The position numbers and the translations under genes were made by a program. The notes beneath the pieces are model-generated. The model did not search any database, was not told the origin of the DNA, and was given only the letters and a program-made list of their open reading frames with translations. Positions 47,250 through 59,919 of a DNA stretch of 64,000 bases are shown here, piece by piece; the stretch's first letter is position 1; every line of letters starts with the position of its first letter. The DNA comes from Epiperipatus broadwayi (taxonomy: Eukaryota > Onychophora > Udeonychophora > Euonychophora > Peripatidae), in NCBI GenBank assembly GCA_028023455.1, contig JAQFVV010006849.1, forward strand, positions 232,437-296,436, given 5' to 3'.

Positions 47250-49720
47250 GTATATTCATGTTCAGGTATAAATTTGTTATAGCTCAGCTTTAATATGTGG
47301 CACATGGTTCAAATGGACTTATTGTTTTGTGACTATGCAGGAGGTTATTCAGAGTGGACAAAATCAGGCAACAACAGGAGCATTTGTAATTGAAATTGCC
47401 ATGTTTAGTTTACTTGTTATATCTAAAAGAAATTGTGAAAGATAAAAAAACTCTTATTTCTAGAATGGATAAAATGAGAAATAAAATAGGTTTTTATTAT
47501 CTCATTTTTGTAAGTGGGGGCAGGGTATATAATGGTTACCCAGCATAGCAAGCATGTACTCAATTGTTGAAAATTATTTAAAGTTCTTTTAGATTTAAAA
47601 TATTTTGAATGTGCTTGTATGTGTGGGCATGGTGAGCTAGACATATAAGCATCTTGCATGAATAAATACAACTTGTAACATTTATTAAAATGAATTTTAA
47701 TAAATAAATCCATGTAAGATGACTTAAAATTTAAAAAAAAAGAGATTGCAATAATTATATTTCAATTTTTGTTTGAATGAAGAAAATTGAAAAAATCTAC
47801 AAATAGTAATTGAAAGATAAGAAATCTTTCATTTATTAGTGTCTTTTAATTACTGATCGATTGTATACCAGTATAAAAAAAATATACTAGGTTTGATAAG
47901 AGAGTAAATAAATATAAAGGGGACACATTTTGTTAAGGATTATTATTCATTTGTTGTTTTAATTGGATCTGGATTGGAGAGTTTGGTATTATAAACATTT
48001 TAACTTTTAAAAACTTTTGACATGGCTAAAAAAATATTTTATGGTTACTGTAGTTTTTTTGAAGAAAAAAATCATCTTTGTCAGAAATATAGAACCTAAG
48101 AAAAAATTTTTGATACGGCCAGAGAATATGCATTACTAAGCACTAAAATCTACTAACTCATTATAAACTATGTAGATTTTTTCTGGCGCTTCCTGAACTC
48201 TAACATCAATGCCTAACCAAGGATTAATTTAAAATGCCTATGGAAAATATGTTCCTTGATTGACTTTGTCTTTAAAAAATGGAACATTTAAAAGGAAACC
48301 ATTTAATTGAGAGAATATTATAATTTTTATGTTATTCTGATCCATAAAAGAAGTAGTATCAAAAAAGTAAAATACGATGATAAGATTATTTTTTTAAAAA
48401 ATTTAAAAAAAACTATATTGAAAAGGCCTTAAATCAGTACAATTTAAATTTTTTGTCATTTTATATGTATTAGGTATGTAATCATTGTTGTCCATTTATT
48501 TTTTATATATGCTTTGTTGTATGAATGCATTTTAAAGTAATTAGTTGTAGTTTTGTGTGTGTGTGTGTGCGTGCGTGTATATATGTGAATTAATTTAATT
48601 GTGAAATAAATTGTTTTAATTCAAGTTGTCAGTGCTTTTTTTATTTTGAAACATTCATTTTAGCACTTACCAATTCAGAGAAGAATATATTTTACTTAAA
48701 AGGAATATTTTAAATAAAGAGACTTTAACCATTAAGCAAAATTGCTGGGATATTTTGTGAATTGAGGGATTCTGGTATTTGAAATTGATTCATTTAGCCT
48801 GGTGTTCTGATAAATGAATAAAATGCATTTTTTAAATTTTAAATTAAATTATTGCTGGGTGAAAAGAAAAAACTATTTCAAAATATTTGCGTTGATTTTG
48901 GACAGGTGATTAGAAAATATCTGTTTTAGGTTCAATCATCTCCATTATTATCTACTTTAGATGTGACTGAAATTTGCACTTGTTTAGTCATATTTAAAGG
49001 TGATTTCTCAAGGTTACTGGTACAATAAAATGGCATCTCAAAGTGTGGTTAGATTAATTGACTTTTTACTTAGGTTATTGGTACAATATATATAATGGGA
49101 ACTAACCTACCCATCACCACTGAGTTCAAACCCTGTAATTTATCTAGAAGATAAGGCAGAAAAAATGACTAATTTCACTAATTATTATTTCTAAAAAGGG
49201 GATTAAACTGACAGCTATCAGTTATATTTCCTAATCACCCTATTGATAATCATCTTCATCAGGATCAGCCAAGCTTAGCCAAAGTAAAGCATTTTGTAAA
49301 GCCCAAAAGCTTTAGGTGCCATTTTCATAGAAAAATGCCATACAAGACTCTTATTGAAAGATACACCCAACATTCCCTCACTGGTTATCCCATATGCTAG
49401 CTCTATTACTCTAATTCTCAAGATGAATAACCTATCTTACAATAAGTACACATTCATATTAACTATGGATTGAAGTGAATAAAACATTGAACACCAGTTC
49501 TTGATTAAATATAATAAAAAAATATTTTTTTAATCTTAATTAGAAATATTAAAAAACAAACTAAAAATAATTATAATAAAGATAACTCGAAAGATGGAAA
49601 AAAATCTAATCTATAATACATTTCTTAGCAATAAGAAAATGCCTCCTTCCTTTTATTAATTTCTTACTATATAAACTTATACTACAGATTATGGGCATAT
49701 AAATACAGACATATAAAATA
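47250..49720. other. AT-rich DNA, no gene seen
   Basis: Contains a short GT microsatellite (about 48555-48578) and nothing else that I can support. Confidence 0.45.
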
Positions 49721-49724
49721 AATA

Positions 49725-50090
49725 GAATCATCATCAACCATTATCAATCCACTGCAGGATGAAGGTCTCTCCAAGTTCAATCTATCTTCTCCGATCTTTA
49801 GCTTCTCTACATCACCCCTGCACACTTCCTTATTTCATCGATCCATCTCACATGTGGCCTCTTTCAGAGTCTTTTACAATCGCTTGGAATCCAGTTTAAG
49901 ATTTCAATTGTCCATCTATTATCATCTCTTCTAGCAATAGGTCCAGCCCAACTTCACTTCTGTCTTTTAATTTTTTCAATGAAGTCAGCAACACCTGTTG
50001 GTTCTCTTACCCATATATTGTGTTTTTGATCTCTTCTTGTTATTCCCAACATGCAATTCTCCATACTTCTTTGAGTGGTCTGAAATCCAT
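49725..50090 (-). pseudogene. 5'-truncated RTE LINE, 3' end only
   Basis: Minus strand: conserved RTE C-terminal segment (Met-Leu-Gly-type RRDQKHNIWVRE, then LKFWWAGP..., WIPSDCKRL) and the CTGCAGTGGATTGATAATGG terminus followed by a TTGATGATGATTC tail. It is close in sequence to 34490-34850. Only about 365 bp remain. Confidence 0.7.
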
Positions 50091-50099
50091 ATAATACCC

Positions 50100-53000
50100 A
50101 TGCTGATCAGTGATATTACACAAGAAAAAATATATTAGCAAAATAGGTTATATTTTAATTCATGTTTTTCTATACATTAATAAATAAAAATTACATACAT
50201 CTTGATCTAATTCTATATGCATACATACATTCATATATATATAGTTTAATTTATATAAGGTATTACTTAAATTGAAATATTTCTAAAAAGAAATATAAAA
50301 TAATAAATTTAAATGTTCTTTTCTTATACTAAAATGGAAGGGGGGTGTATACATTTCATTTCTGCTCTCTCTCTAAATATTTAAAAGATTTATCCGCAAT
50401 AATTATTCATAAAAGACATTATATAATGGTGGCTTCTGTGGTGACCATTTTGCCCTGTTCTTAGCTAAAGCAAAACTTCACTGGAGTGCTCGCAGTAACA
50501 AACAGAAGAAAAAGCCAATTTTGATTCTATTTTTTTTTTTTTTGTTCTATAAGATTTCATCATAACAGTGCAGCTCACATGGTGATTATTTGAAGATTAG
50601 ATCTGGTGCACCTAATGAACTTTTATTCCATTTTATTTAGTTTACTTAACTCTTTTGGCTGTATTAATATTTCTTGTTAAGTTTCAAAACTGGATTCTAA
50701 CAGTTAGTTGTCCAATAATTTTTTTTCTGCACTATAGTGTAATCACCAACCACTTGCTGACTATTGGCTCACTTTTTCCTTCCTCTAACTTCTGATCTTG
50801 AACTGCTGATGGCTGACTCTGACTGCTGACTCTCATTGCTCACTCTCCTCATTGCTGATCCTTCCCTCCCATACAGCAAAATCCTCTGCTTTTATAGACC
50901 ACACACAAAACAACAATATGTAATATTTTATCTTTGATTTCAATAAATTTATTTTTTTCCCAGCACACAGATAAGTCTTTTCATCTTTCCAAAAAAGAAT
51001 TTCAAGAATTTTATTAATACATTATAAATTAAATTTTGATATAATCTCTTGGTACATTTAACAAAAAAAATTTTTAAAAAAAAATTGTTTCAAAGAGATA
51101 AATCCTTACCCAGAATTTTTATAATAATATGTCTAATTATCCAATATATTAAACACTTAATTTTTTTTCTACAAAATATTTGTACCAAAGGTAATGAATG
51201 AAATCTTAGTATTTTTATTCGTATCTATAAATTTAATTAAAACTAACATTGGTTTTAATTCATTTTTCTTCTTTTAACTTAGACAAAAAAATGTAAAATA
51301 CATTAAAGAAAATTTATTAACAAAAATTAATGCCACAAATGAAAAAAATAATTGCAATATGCAAATATTTTACTACCTATCTGAATACAATATGTGTGTG
51401 TATATATTACAATGGTCGGGAAATGATGTGAAATATCCGGTCTTATTGTATCTGCCATACAGGGCGCCACTAGATCATTTGAACCTAGAAAATTTATAGA
51501 GTAGACAGATATGCGCTTTAAGATCATGACCGCCAGCCCTAGTCACTAGCTCATGAAGTAGCAGAGGTTTAAAACATTTATTAAATATATTTCTTTTAAT
51601 AAAGAATAATAAAAACAATCACTAGATCACTGTCAGTACTAATAACACAAAGATTTTATTGACATATATATAAGTAACAATGCACAAACATAAAATAATT
51701 ATTATAAAAGAAAAATTATGTTTCATTATTATTATCTTTTTTTAAACTTTAATTTTTAATCTTAGAATGTTGAGTATAGACGAGCTACCTGGATGACGCA
51801 CTTAAACAATTTTCAAACATTTGACTCCAGGCTAAAAGTCCACAGCCACACCAACGCTCGCTTCAAAATATATATCAGCAACCAATGCAATGTGCACATG
51901 TTAGCATAGAATCATGCCAACAGAAATGTGCATCTGAACAGCGTGATATTTGAAGAAACGACATTCATCAGTATAGGAATTTACGTCTGTCTGGCAAAGG
52001 AATCATGCATGTAATATAAAGAGAAAACACTATGTATGGATGGGAGAGCAGTCTATCTTGCCGACTTATCTTCTCAATCCATAGAGCTGGAATGGGTCAA
52101 TGGTGCAGGAAATATGTCTGCGTCCATTTCAATAACATGACTACCTCTTTGGGGTCATGCATTCAGTTGGACTCATCGCTCTAGGTGCTAACACACTTCA
52201 CATTACATTGATATAACGTCCATATATCTCTCCACCAGCATTGACACAACTACGAAACAAATAGTCCGAAATCAAAACTCCTTTAAAACTAACATGTATT
52301 TAAATGAGTCTAGCAGCCATCTACACTCAACTAATATTTAAATCATTTTATTAATTTCTAAAAAAAAAAAAATCTTTAGTTTACGGTTTTAAATCATTTT
52401 AAAATGACACATTATATTTAACTTATTTTTTTTCACAAATACTATTTTTAACTTATTTTTAAAATTTAATAATGCACAAATAACAATATGTGTTTTATCT
52501 TTAAATTTAAGTTTGCAATCGCAAACCCCTACCCTATTACAAACAGATCTTATTAAGCATGAACAAAAATATAAAAAAATACAATACATATTTTAAGAGA
52601 TTATGTTTTAACTTTAGATCAGAGTTTAAAATTGCAAAGTTTATAAAAAAAAATAAAGTTCTGGTTTGATTTGGAAAGAAAGTTTATAGTTCATTTTTAG
52701 AAACAAATAAAGTTTGAAGATTTTAAATTTAAGAGTTTATATTTCATATTTATAATTTATACTTTCCTTTCTCCGTGCTTATTCCTTTGCAACGAAGATC
52801 TGAGTTATGCAAGGGCCATTTCTTGTGGACGATGACCATTTTATGAAGATTTCCGAAGACGTTTTATGAAGACAGTTCCAGTGGTTCGATCCTGGGATCC
52901 GTGGAGATGAAGGCTGCCTTCGGCCAGCTGAACTGAAGGAAGCACGATGAAGCTGATTACATCTTGGGTGACGGCGATAATAGCTTTTTAAATTTTTATT

Positions 53001-53583
53001 TCTACTTTCAGCAAAGACGAATGAATTTAAATTTTTAATTTTTCTAATCTCGAACTCCTATTTCTTTTGGATTTTTCTTTTTATAGTCCTCGGGCACATC
53101 TCTGGAATGCATGGATCCATCAAACATATTTCATATCTATATTTCATTGGTTCATTGAGTTTGTTGCCAAGTAGATTTTGGGTTTCTGGCTAAGTAGATT
53201 TTGGATTTTCCACTGAGGTCTGTGTCCATATCTTTGGGCAGGAAAAGCAAGTCTTTTGTTTCTATTCTCGACTCATCTCTTTCATAATCATCTTTTCAAT
53301 GGTCATTTAGCCCTAAGGTTCTGCCTGTAATTTTTATTTTTAAGATTAAAAACTCTCTTCATTATTTTTAAAATTAAAAGGTTTTTTATTATATTTTATT
53401 TAAAGATTAGAATCTTTGTTTCGATTCTATAATTTTTTTAAAGCTTATTTTATTTCAATATTTAAATTAAACATTAATAAATTAATAATTCGTTATTTGT
53501 GCATTTTGAACATTTATGTTTTTAATTCAGTATTAGATATTTACAAAACATTAAGTATTAAAATTTAAATGTAACGCATATAT
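50100..53583. other. Intergenic DNA, no gene recognised
   Basis: Several stretches of more balanced composition (50.4-50.5, 50.75-50.9, 51.4-51.56, 51.78-52.29, 52.78-53.3 kb) do not read as protein and match nothing else in the window. A small tandem (AAGTAGATTTTGG, twice) is at 53168-53205. Confidence 0.4.
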
Positions 53584-56500
53584 TGTACCGGTCAGGCTAG
53601 CACATTCGCGCAACAGAATCCAGAGTCCAAGCAAAGATACCCAGCCGACCAGTATGAGATGGTTAGATCTCGAGACTGACCGCACTTCAACTCCTTCACC
53701 TGTGCTCCAAGACTCACGACCCTACGGATGACCACCTTGAAGATACATATAGATATTATTTTAACCGCGAGCCGACATAGGTCAGGGAGAAGCAATGAGA
53801 CTCATAACAAAAAATGGAATTTATCAACTATATATATTTAAAACTAATTAATGCATAGGAAATCACATATATAATATAAAGAATTTTGAATTGGATTGAA
53901 ATAAATAAGATCGAGAGCAGAGTAATTTATTAAATTGTATGTTTATTTTTGCAGATTAAATTTGACGATTTTTATATATATTATTCTGGCATTTTACAAT
54001 TAAAATGCGCGTAGCATCTAACATTTTTGGAGAGCGCTTTAACATTCTCTCCTTACAATTAAACTTATTTTACATTTGTTATGCTATTTGATGAAATTAA
54101 ATATTGTTTTCATCATTTGCTTTATTATCTTATTGATCAGTCACTGCATTGTAGCTATGGGGCAGATTATGCTAATCCCTCTTATTTCATGGTTTTCAGC
54201 TAAGTAATCAGACGAAGCCTTGTTTTCACATGTATGTGAAACATTTAAAGTCAAATTTATCCATAACATTATTATTTCAAACTATTGTACATGAGACCGA
54301 AACTAGCTCTTGACTATGTCAGACAATGGCTGAAACTTAATTTAAGGGAGGAAGAGTTGGCAACAAAGAACCAATGCGCTATAGCGCTGGTAAACAGTTA
54401 TAATAAATGTTGCCCTGCGGATGGATTAATATTTAGGGTTTTGTGATCAACACCGGAGCCCTATGACCGATCGCCATGCTGCTAAAGAGGGTTGGGGTAG
54501 CTAACACTATTGCCTGGAATTTGACGTCAGGTCTTATTCGTGTGCGACCCAAGGAGTGTAAGAGGGATGGCCGTTCCGAGTCCCATCTTAAAGAAAATGC
54601 AACATAACGAGAAAGTTTAACTGTATAATAAAATTATCACATCCGCCAAGCAAAAGAGTTGAAATAATTTAATATTTAGCCACGAGAACGATAGCTAATC
54701 AGTGTAATCATTAGCGCCAACTCTAATATAGCATTTTAATAATCATATGCTATACGTGGGCGTACTTTTAAATATTCTTTGCTTTCTAGTTTCAATCTCA
54801 AATAACACATTTGATTACGCGATTAATAAAAAAAAAAAAGGGAAAAAGTATATTTGGAGGGCTTTTACAAAATGAAATAAATAACAAATATACTTATTCA
54901 AGGCTTGGATATTGCTTAGTGAACATTAAATTGAAATTTACTTTGGGTTAAAACAAGATTCCCATTTTAAAATTGCCAACAAATAATTAAATAATCAAGG
55001 TCAAAATAATAATCAGCACATAGCCAATTCTTGACAGTTATTTAAGAGGGTTTCGACACAGCGTGCATTAAGCTACGATAAATAATTATTAAATGAAGAG
55101 GGGTCATTCTCTCTTCTCTTTATTATTAATATTGAATGCTCGCTGTTTCGAGGCATTAGCATATAATTTATATTTTAAAATAAAAAAAAAGAAATAAAGA
55201 AACCATAGTCACAACTGCAGTGAGAAAATTGAAAATAAAATTATTAAAATCATTTAGTTAGGAAACATTAGAAAGTAGGTCAGAATTATATAAAAAAAAA
55301 TAATTAAATTTAAGAATAAAATTTTACATTTAGCAATTTACTTGAATTCAAGATTTTAGAATTAAAATAAATTTTATAAGTCTAGACTTAAAGAAAAATT
55401 AATATATTGAACTGCAGTTAGAAATGGTGATGTTACCGGTCATCTTGTAGTACTTGAGCTGGAGTTACGGGAGTCTTTGTGGCGGCTTGCGGCATCATTT
55501 TCTTCCCACGGTTAGAGCGGAGATGTTATGGCGGCATACTGGTGATGGTGGTTTTTGGATGGAAGTAAAGGCCCACCGCCTTCACTCTGGAGCTTAGCCA
55601 AGGCTGCCCGTTTTAGCCCGACATTTTCTCTCGAACAGATATAAAATTATTGACTTAACTGGATGTCAAAATGTTCACGGTTGCTTTTGGTTCAGGGTAC
55701 ACGCTGGATTCAAAAGCTTAAAGATGATCAAAGAAGGCAAAAATTCACAGATGTAGCATTCAAGCTGTAAAGATTTCAAAAATTCAAAGCTGTCAAGGTT
55801 TCAAAGAAGTAAAGATCTAAGATGGCTCCTCCACTTTACATGGCCTTTTTAAAATGATCCCCTTATCAGCCCACACACCTTGGAATTTCATCTCCATCAA
55901 GATTACAAAATTTTTAATTTGCTTATGAAATTAGTGGTTGATTTCAAACATGCTGACATTCCTTTTAGGTGTTATAACTTTTCTCTGATTATCAAATTTT
56001 TAATTAAATCGAATTTTAATCAGTTTAATCCGATATTAGATTTTATTTTTAATTAGTCAGGAATTTTGTTCTGATTTTATAATTTATGTGTAAAATCTTT
56101 GCTGTAAACATATTTTTAATTAGCGAGGTCTCCAAAATAATTTAGAATCAATTAGCTAGATTATTTTAAAATTGGCTTTTCTTTTTAGAAACCTAAGGCA
56201 GGTGTGGCATATACTGATACAATTGTTTACAGCAAAAACTTTACTAAACTTTTAATTCTACGAAAATACTTTTATTTTTAGAAAAAAAATCTTTTTTCTT
56301 TTTAAAAAGAAACTTGTCAGCGCATTTTCAATCAATCACCCTTTCAATGTGTTTTTTACATTAAATTGGTTTATAATAAAAATGAAACTTAAAATTTAAT
56401 AAATATTTTAATCACGCCACTATGCTATATATATTCAATATAGGTGGATTATATTCCCACATACGAATTGAAGTAATGAATTATTAAATTGACGCTACAT

Positions 56501-56747
56501 TATTACTGTACTAAAAATAGTTTAAAAATATTACGCGATAAAATTATACGCTATAACTCTGGCAATACTATTCAATTATAGCGTTCTTTCGTATGTGCAT
56601 ATATAATGCTGTTTATATAGCCGTGATTGCAATTTTTAGCTTACAAATCTTAATTTAGACTTATTAAACAGGTTTGAATCTAGCACAGACGAGTGGGTTA
56701 TTAGGATGGTTGGTGAAACGGTGAGGGATTTGAAGACAACCGTTTCA
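53584..56747 (-). repeat. 3' LTR (3.16 kb)
   Basis: Its minus-strand start is at 56747 (TGAAACGGTTGTC) and its end at 53584 (CCGGTACA). Unusually long for an LTR. The outer 34 bp carry 9 bp inverted ends (TGAAACGGT at 56714-56722, ACCGTTTCA at 56739-56747). No purine-rich tract is obvious next to it. Confidence 0.85.
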
Positions 56748-57172
56748 TTTCCGTAAACTTAAAAAAAAACAATTAAAAAAAAATGACCTTGCTACAATCA
56801 TGACTTTGAATTTTAGTTATCAATTTGTTAAATAATTTCCTATTTTCCCATGCACATAAACTTATTTACTTGCTGCGCTAAGGGATTTATTTATCACTAC
56901 CTTTATATTTACGACTCTCCTACCACAAAAAAAAAAAACATACGCGCAATAAAATTAATATCAAGAGCAATATACACACTAAATCACCAATCAATCATAA
57001 AAAAAAATCATGAAATCTCAATAAATCTGAATTAATATCCAAATGGATATTCGTCAGTTAGAATGGGGTAGACATGTTAGTTTTTTTTTTTTTTTTAAAT
57101 ATGCAGTATATATATTTAATGTTTTTGGGGGAGGGACAGATCCTTTTTTTTTTTTTTATAGCTAATAAATTT

Positions 57173-58168
57173 TTAAGTAGGATCTGGGGGTTGTTTAATA
57201 CTTGGCTCGTGACTACTAAAGCCAAACCAATATCCCAACATGTCATCATCATCCTCGGCTTCAGATGTCTCATTACATTCGCTCGTTGGTCTTAACAGAG
57301 GCTGACTTGGGTGCATTTTTAAGCTTCTGGCAAATTCACTCCCTTCGTATGGGATCTCGTTATTTAATTCCCAATCATCTTCCTCTACTTTCGAACCCCT
57401 TTTTGACTTCGAGTCCCGACAAACTGACTCACTATGTGTAATCTTATCTTCCTTAACTGCTGGTTCTTTTTCTATATTTGATATAACGATATTCCCATTT
57501 TTTTGACTTGTTTCGCCCAGATCATCTAAATAACTTTCTTTATTCACTCCCTTATCGTTTAACGCGACTGGTGCAAAATGTACAGATTTTTTTTGCTTCT
57601 TACTTTCTTTCTCTGACTCACTACATGCTTCTCCACAGTTTGTACTTTGGGCTTGTCTCTTTTTAAAACTAATTTTTTCTTGGTAGACACACATTATACC
57701 TTTCTCATAATCGAGATGGCACTGATACATATTTAAAAAGTCATTTCCTATTACAAGATCATGTATTAACTTCGCCATGACCAAAAATGTATGGCCAAGA
57801 GTCGTTTTACCCCACACTAGTTCTAACCATACTTGTTTTCTTTCCATTTTAGTTTTCCTACCGTCAGCTAGTGTTATAATCATTTCTTTTACTGGCAATG
57901 TTGGTACCCCAAACGTTTGCTCTTCCACCTCTGCTAGCCATCTTTTTGACACGAACGACAATTGGCTCCCAGTATCCAGCAATGCATCTCCCTTTACTGT
58001 ATCAATAGTGATCTGTACAATGGGGCATGGCTCAAGTGGGACCCCTGGACTGGTCTCCTCTGCTTCGATAATTCCTGACATTATTAATTCTGGAGTTGTG
58101 TCCCTTAAAGCATCCCTTGGACTCCGGTAGAAGGAACTGACTAGCGGTGTCCCCTGTAGTTTAACGTT
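57173..58168 (-). CDS. Retropepsin-like protease, -1 frame relative to gag
   Basis: The frame is open from 58168 (just after a TAA) to 57173 and overlaps the end of gag by 28 bp in the -1 frame; its first ATG is at 58081. Counted from that ATG: ALLDTGSQLSFVS at residues 33-45 with the catalytic D-T-G-S, and HDLVIGNDFLNMY at 107-119, the flap-distal I-G-x-D-F-L signature of retroviral-type aspartic proteases (a homodimer enzyme cutting Gag). The C-terminal half is a charged, low-complexity tail ending in a normal stop, with no RT behind it. It is probably made as a Gag fusion by frameshifting, since the slip site lies right in the overlap. Intact. Confidence 0.82.
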   Translation of the reverse strand, partial: NVKLQGTPLVSSFYRSPRDALRDTTPELIMSGIIEAEETSPGVPLEPCPIVQITIDTVKGDALLDTGSQLSFVSKRWLAEVEEQTFGVPTLPVKEMIITLADGRKTKMERKQVWLELVWGKTTLGHTFLVMAKLIHDLVIGNDFLNMYQCHLDYEKGIMCVYQEKISFKKRQAQSTNCGEACSESEKESKKQKKSVHFAPVALNDKGVNKESYLDDLGETSQKNGNIVISNIEKEPAVKEDKITHSESVCRDSKSKRGSKVEEDDWELNNEIPYEGSEFARSLKMHPSQPLLRPTSECNETSEAEDDDDMLGYWFGFSSHEPSIKQPPDPT

Positions 58169-59919
58169 TTATTCCTATAAGGTTCTTTCACCCATGTCTG
58201 ATTATTTGATTCCCATCTGGTAGGCCTGGAATATGTTTGGCCATCCGTCATCATTGTTTGACACCTTGGGGCTTCAATCCTATGTATTTTCTCTGGTGGC
58301 TCTTTTGGACTTGGCGTAAAATCAATGGTGGTTAAGAAACCAGCCATATCTTCTATTGTATGTATTCTGCATCCCATCATCAATTGCTGTACTCTAGCAG
58401 GCATGTTTTGCTGTATGATACGGATCATCTGAGTGTCAGTAAATGGAAACGCAGACAGGGATCTAAGGGAGGCTATTTGTCTCAAGAAGAATTGAGTGTG
58501 GGTTTCCTTCATCACTGATCCATAGGTTTCTTTAAGTATAGAGTGATAGATTCCCTCCTGGCGTTCCTCACTCCAGAATGTCTTCTGTATGGCTTGTGCA
58601 TATTGCTCAAAGTTCTGGGGTTTTTCACTACAGCAGTCCCACCAAGACTTTGCGTATCCATGTAAATAATGAATGGCCAATGCTACCTGATCAGCTACTA
58701 GGACCTTTTGAAATCTGAAGAGTTCCTTTAAGCTTTCTAAATGTACCTTTGGATTTTCTCCCACTTCTCCCTTAAAAGATTTTACTTGGATAAATTTAGC
58801 CAAGCCCATGGGTATATTCATTGATGATGTCACTGATTCATATATAGTTGGTTCTCTATTTTCTAGTGTTAACTCTAAACCACTCCTGCATGGGATGGAA
58901 CAGTGTTCAGATTCTTTATCCATAATGTTTTCCATGTTGATTTTCATCTCCCTTATATTAGAAGTATCTTTTACACTATCTATAGTCTTACTAATATCTG
59001 GTACAATGTTTGTCTTGCCCTGGTTGTAGGTTTGGGAACCAGCAGTTAAGTTACATTCTACAATGTCCATTTTTGCTTCCCTTATTTGTGTAATTTCTCT
59101 CTTCAATTCCTGGATGTCTTCTGTAATGGCATTTTCTTCTTGGGCAAAAACATGATTTCTATAACTCAAGTTTTCTTTTAACTCAGAAATCTCCTCTCTG
59201 ATCTGTTTCTGTCCCTCTTCGTATTCTTCAATTTTGAGGCAGATATCTTGCCCCATTTTAGAGACTTTCTCCTCCATAACCATTTCCTGATGCTCGGTCT
59301 GCCCTCTAACATCTGTGAGTTGTTCTTTTAGTGATTCTATTTCCTTGTTGGTTTCTTCTCGGTTTTGATCTAATTTTTTTGTGACCTCTACTTGAACTTC
59401 TTCATACTTTTCTTGGCAGCTGATTGACAACTCCTGCCAGCTCCTACACAGCTTTTCTTCAAGTCGTTGGCCTTGCATTTCCATTTCTCGTCTCACTTCT
59501 ACTATCCCTTCCTCATACCGTTTGTTTCCCTCTCTAATTTCCTTTTCCAACACCTCAAATCTCTGCTCCATTTCTAACTTATTTTTTTGATCTCTCTCCT
59601 CTAATTTCTGACTATTTACCTCGTCTCTCTTTATAAAAATTTGAGTCATCCTCTCCAACATAAAATTCACATCCCGATTTTTATTTTTGGACTCTTCCAC
59701 CTGTTTATGTTCTATTTCATTATTTACTGGTTCTTCTGAGATAATGGCAGCTTCTCCTGTAGGAATTTCCTCATCAGGGCTAAGGCTCACTTCCCCTTCT
59801 GTGCTGCTGCTCTCTTCTGCGATCTTTCTCCCTGACCTTAACGTGATCCCTAAACCTTTCCCTTCTATTTCCTTCTGTACTTCTTCCCCTTCACTCATTA
59901 TTTCTTGATCCTCCTCCAT
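58141..59919 (-). CDS. gag: Retrotransposon Gag
   Basis: 592 residues from ATG 59919; an in-frame TTG further upstream is a poorer start. The N-terminus is acidic with LGITLRSGRK; residues ~70-310 are a long heptad-rich coiled coil (repeated E-K-R pattern); residues ~390-550 hold the capsid fold of Ty3/gypsy Gag, with VKSFKGEVGENPKVHLESL, HYLHGYAKSWWDCCSEK and FFLRQIASLRSLS. No CCHC zinc knuckle is visible at the C-terminus, which ends GHR before a TAG. It forms the particle that packages element RNA. Intact and consistent with a recently active element. The large coiled coil and absent knuckle are unusual for the group. Confidence 0.85.
   Translation of the reverse strand: MEEDQEIMSEGEEVQKEIEGKGLGITLRSGRKIAEESSSTEGEVSLSPDEEIPTGEAAIISEEPVNNEIEHKQVEESKNKNRDVNFMLERMTQIFIKRDEVNSQKLEERDQKNKLEMEQRFEVLEKEIREGNKRYEEGIVEVRREMEMQGQRLEEKLCRSWQELSISCQEKYEEVQVEVTKKLDQNREETNKEIESLKEQLTDVRGQTEHQEMVMEEKVSKMGQDICLKIEEYEEGQKQIREEISELKENLSYRNHVFAQEENAITEDIQELKREITQIREAKMDIVECNLTAGSQTYNQGKTNIVPDISKTIDSVKDTSNIREMKINMENIMDKESEHCSIPCRSGLELTLENREPTIYESVTSSMNIPMGLAKFIQVKSFKGEVGENPKVHLESLKELFRFQKVLVADQVALAIHYLHGYAKSWWDCCSEKPQNFEQYAQAIQKTFWSEERQEGIYHSILKETYGSVMKETHTQFFLRQIASLRSLSAFPFTDTQMIRIIQQNMPARVQQLMMGCRIHTIEDMAGFLTTIDFTPSPKEPPEKIHRIEAPRCQTMMTDGQTYSRPTRWESNNQTWVKEPYRNKTLNYRGHR
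58159..58165 (-). promoter_or_regulatory. Candidate -1 ribosomal frameshift site (G TTA AAC)
   Basis: In the gag frame the codons read ACG TTA AAC TAC, and the stop TAG is 15 nt further on. GTTAAAC is an established slippery heptamer (used by equine arteritis virus). A -1 slip enters exactly the protease frame (CTA CAG GGG...). A weak hairpin (GGGGAC...GTC-AG-TTCC) begins about 4 nt downstream. The overlap window is only 28 bp, so the site's position is meaningful. Confidence 0.65.

Noticed and set aside
49200-49280. CTGATGA on minus near 49.26 kb as a further hammerhead
   Set aside because: Following sequence lacks a convincing helix II and GAAA.
52860-52900. GGTTCGATCCTGGGATCC, a B-box-like string suggesting a tRNA
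   Set aside because: No A box or acceptor pairing at the right distance.
53592-53795. 67-residue minus frame in the left LTR (identical at 60840-61043)
   Set aside because: Located at the LTR end; identity just reflects the LTR duplication.
56748-57172. Decayed pol between protease and the 3' LTR
   Set aside because: Only simple, A/T-run sequence is present; no RT or integrase motif in any frame.
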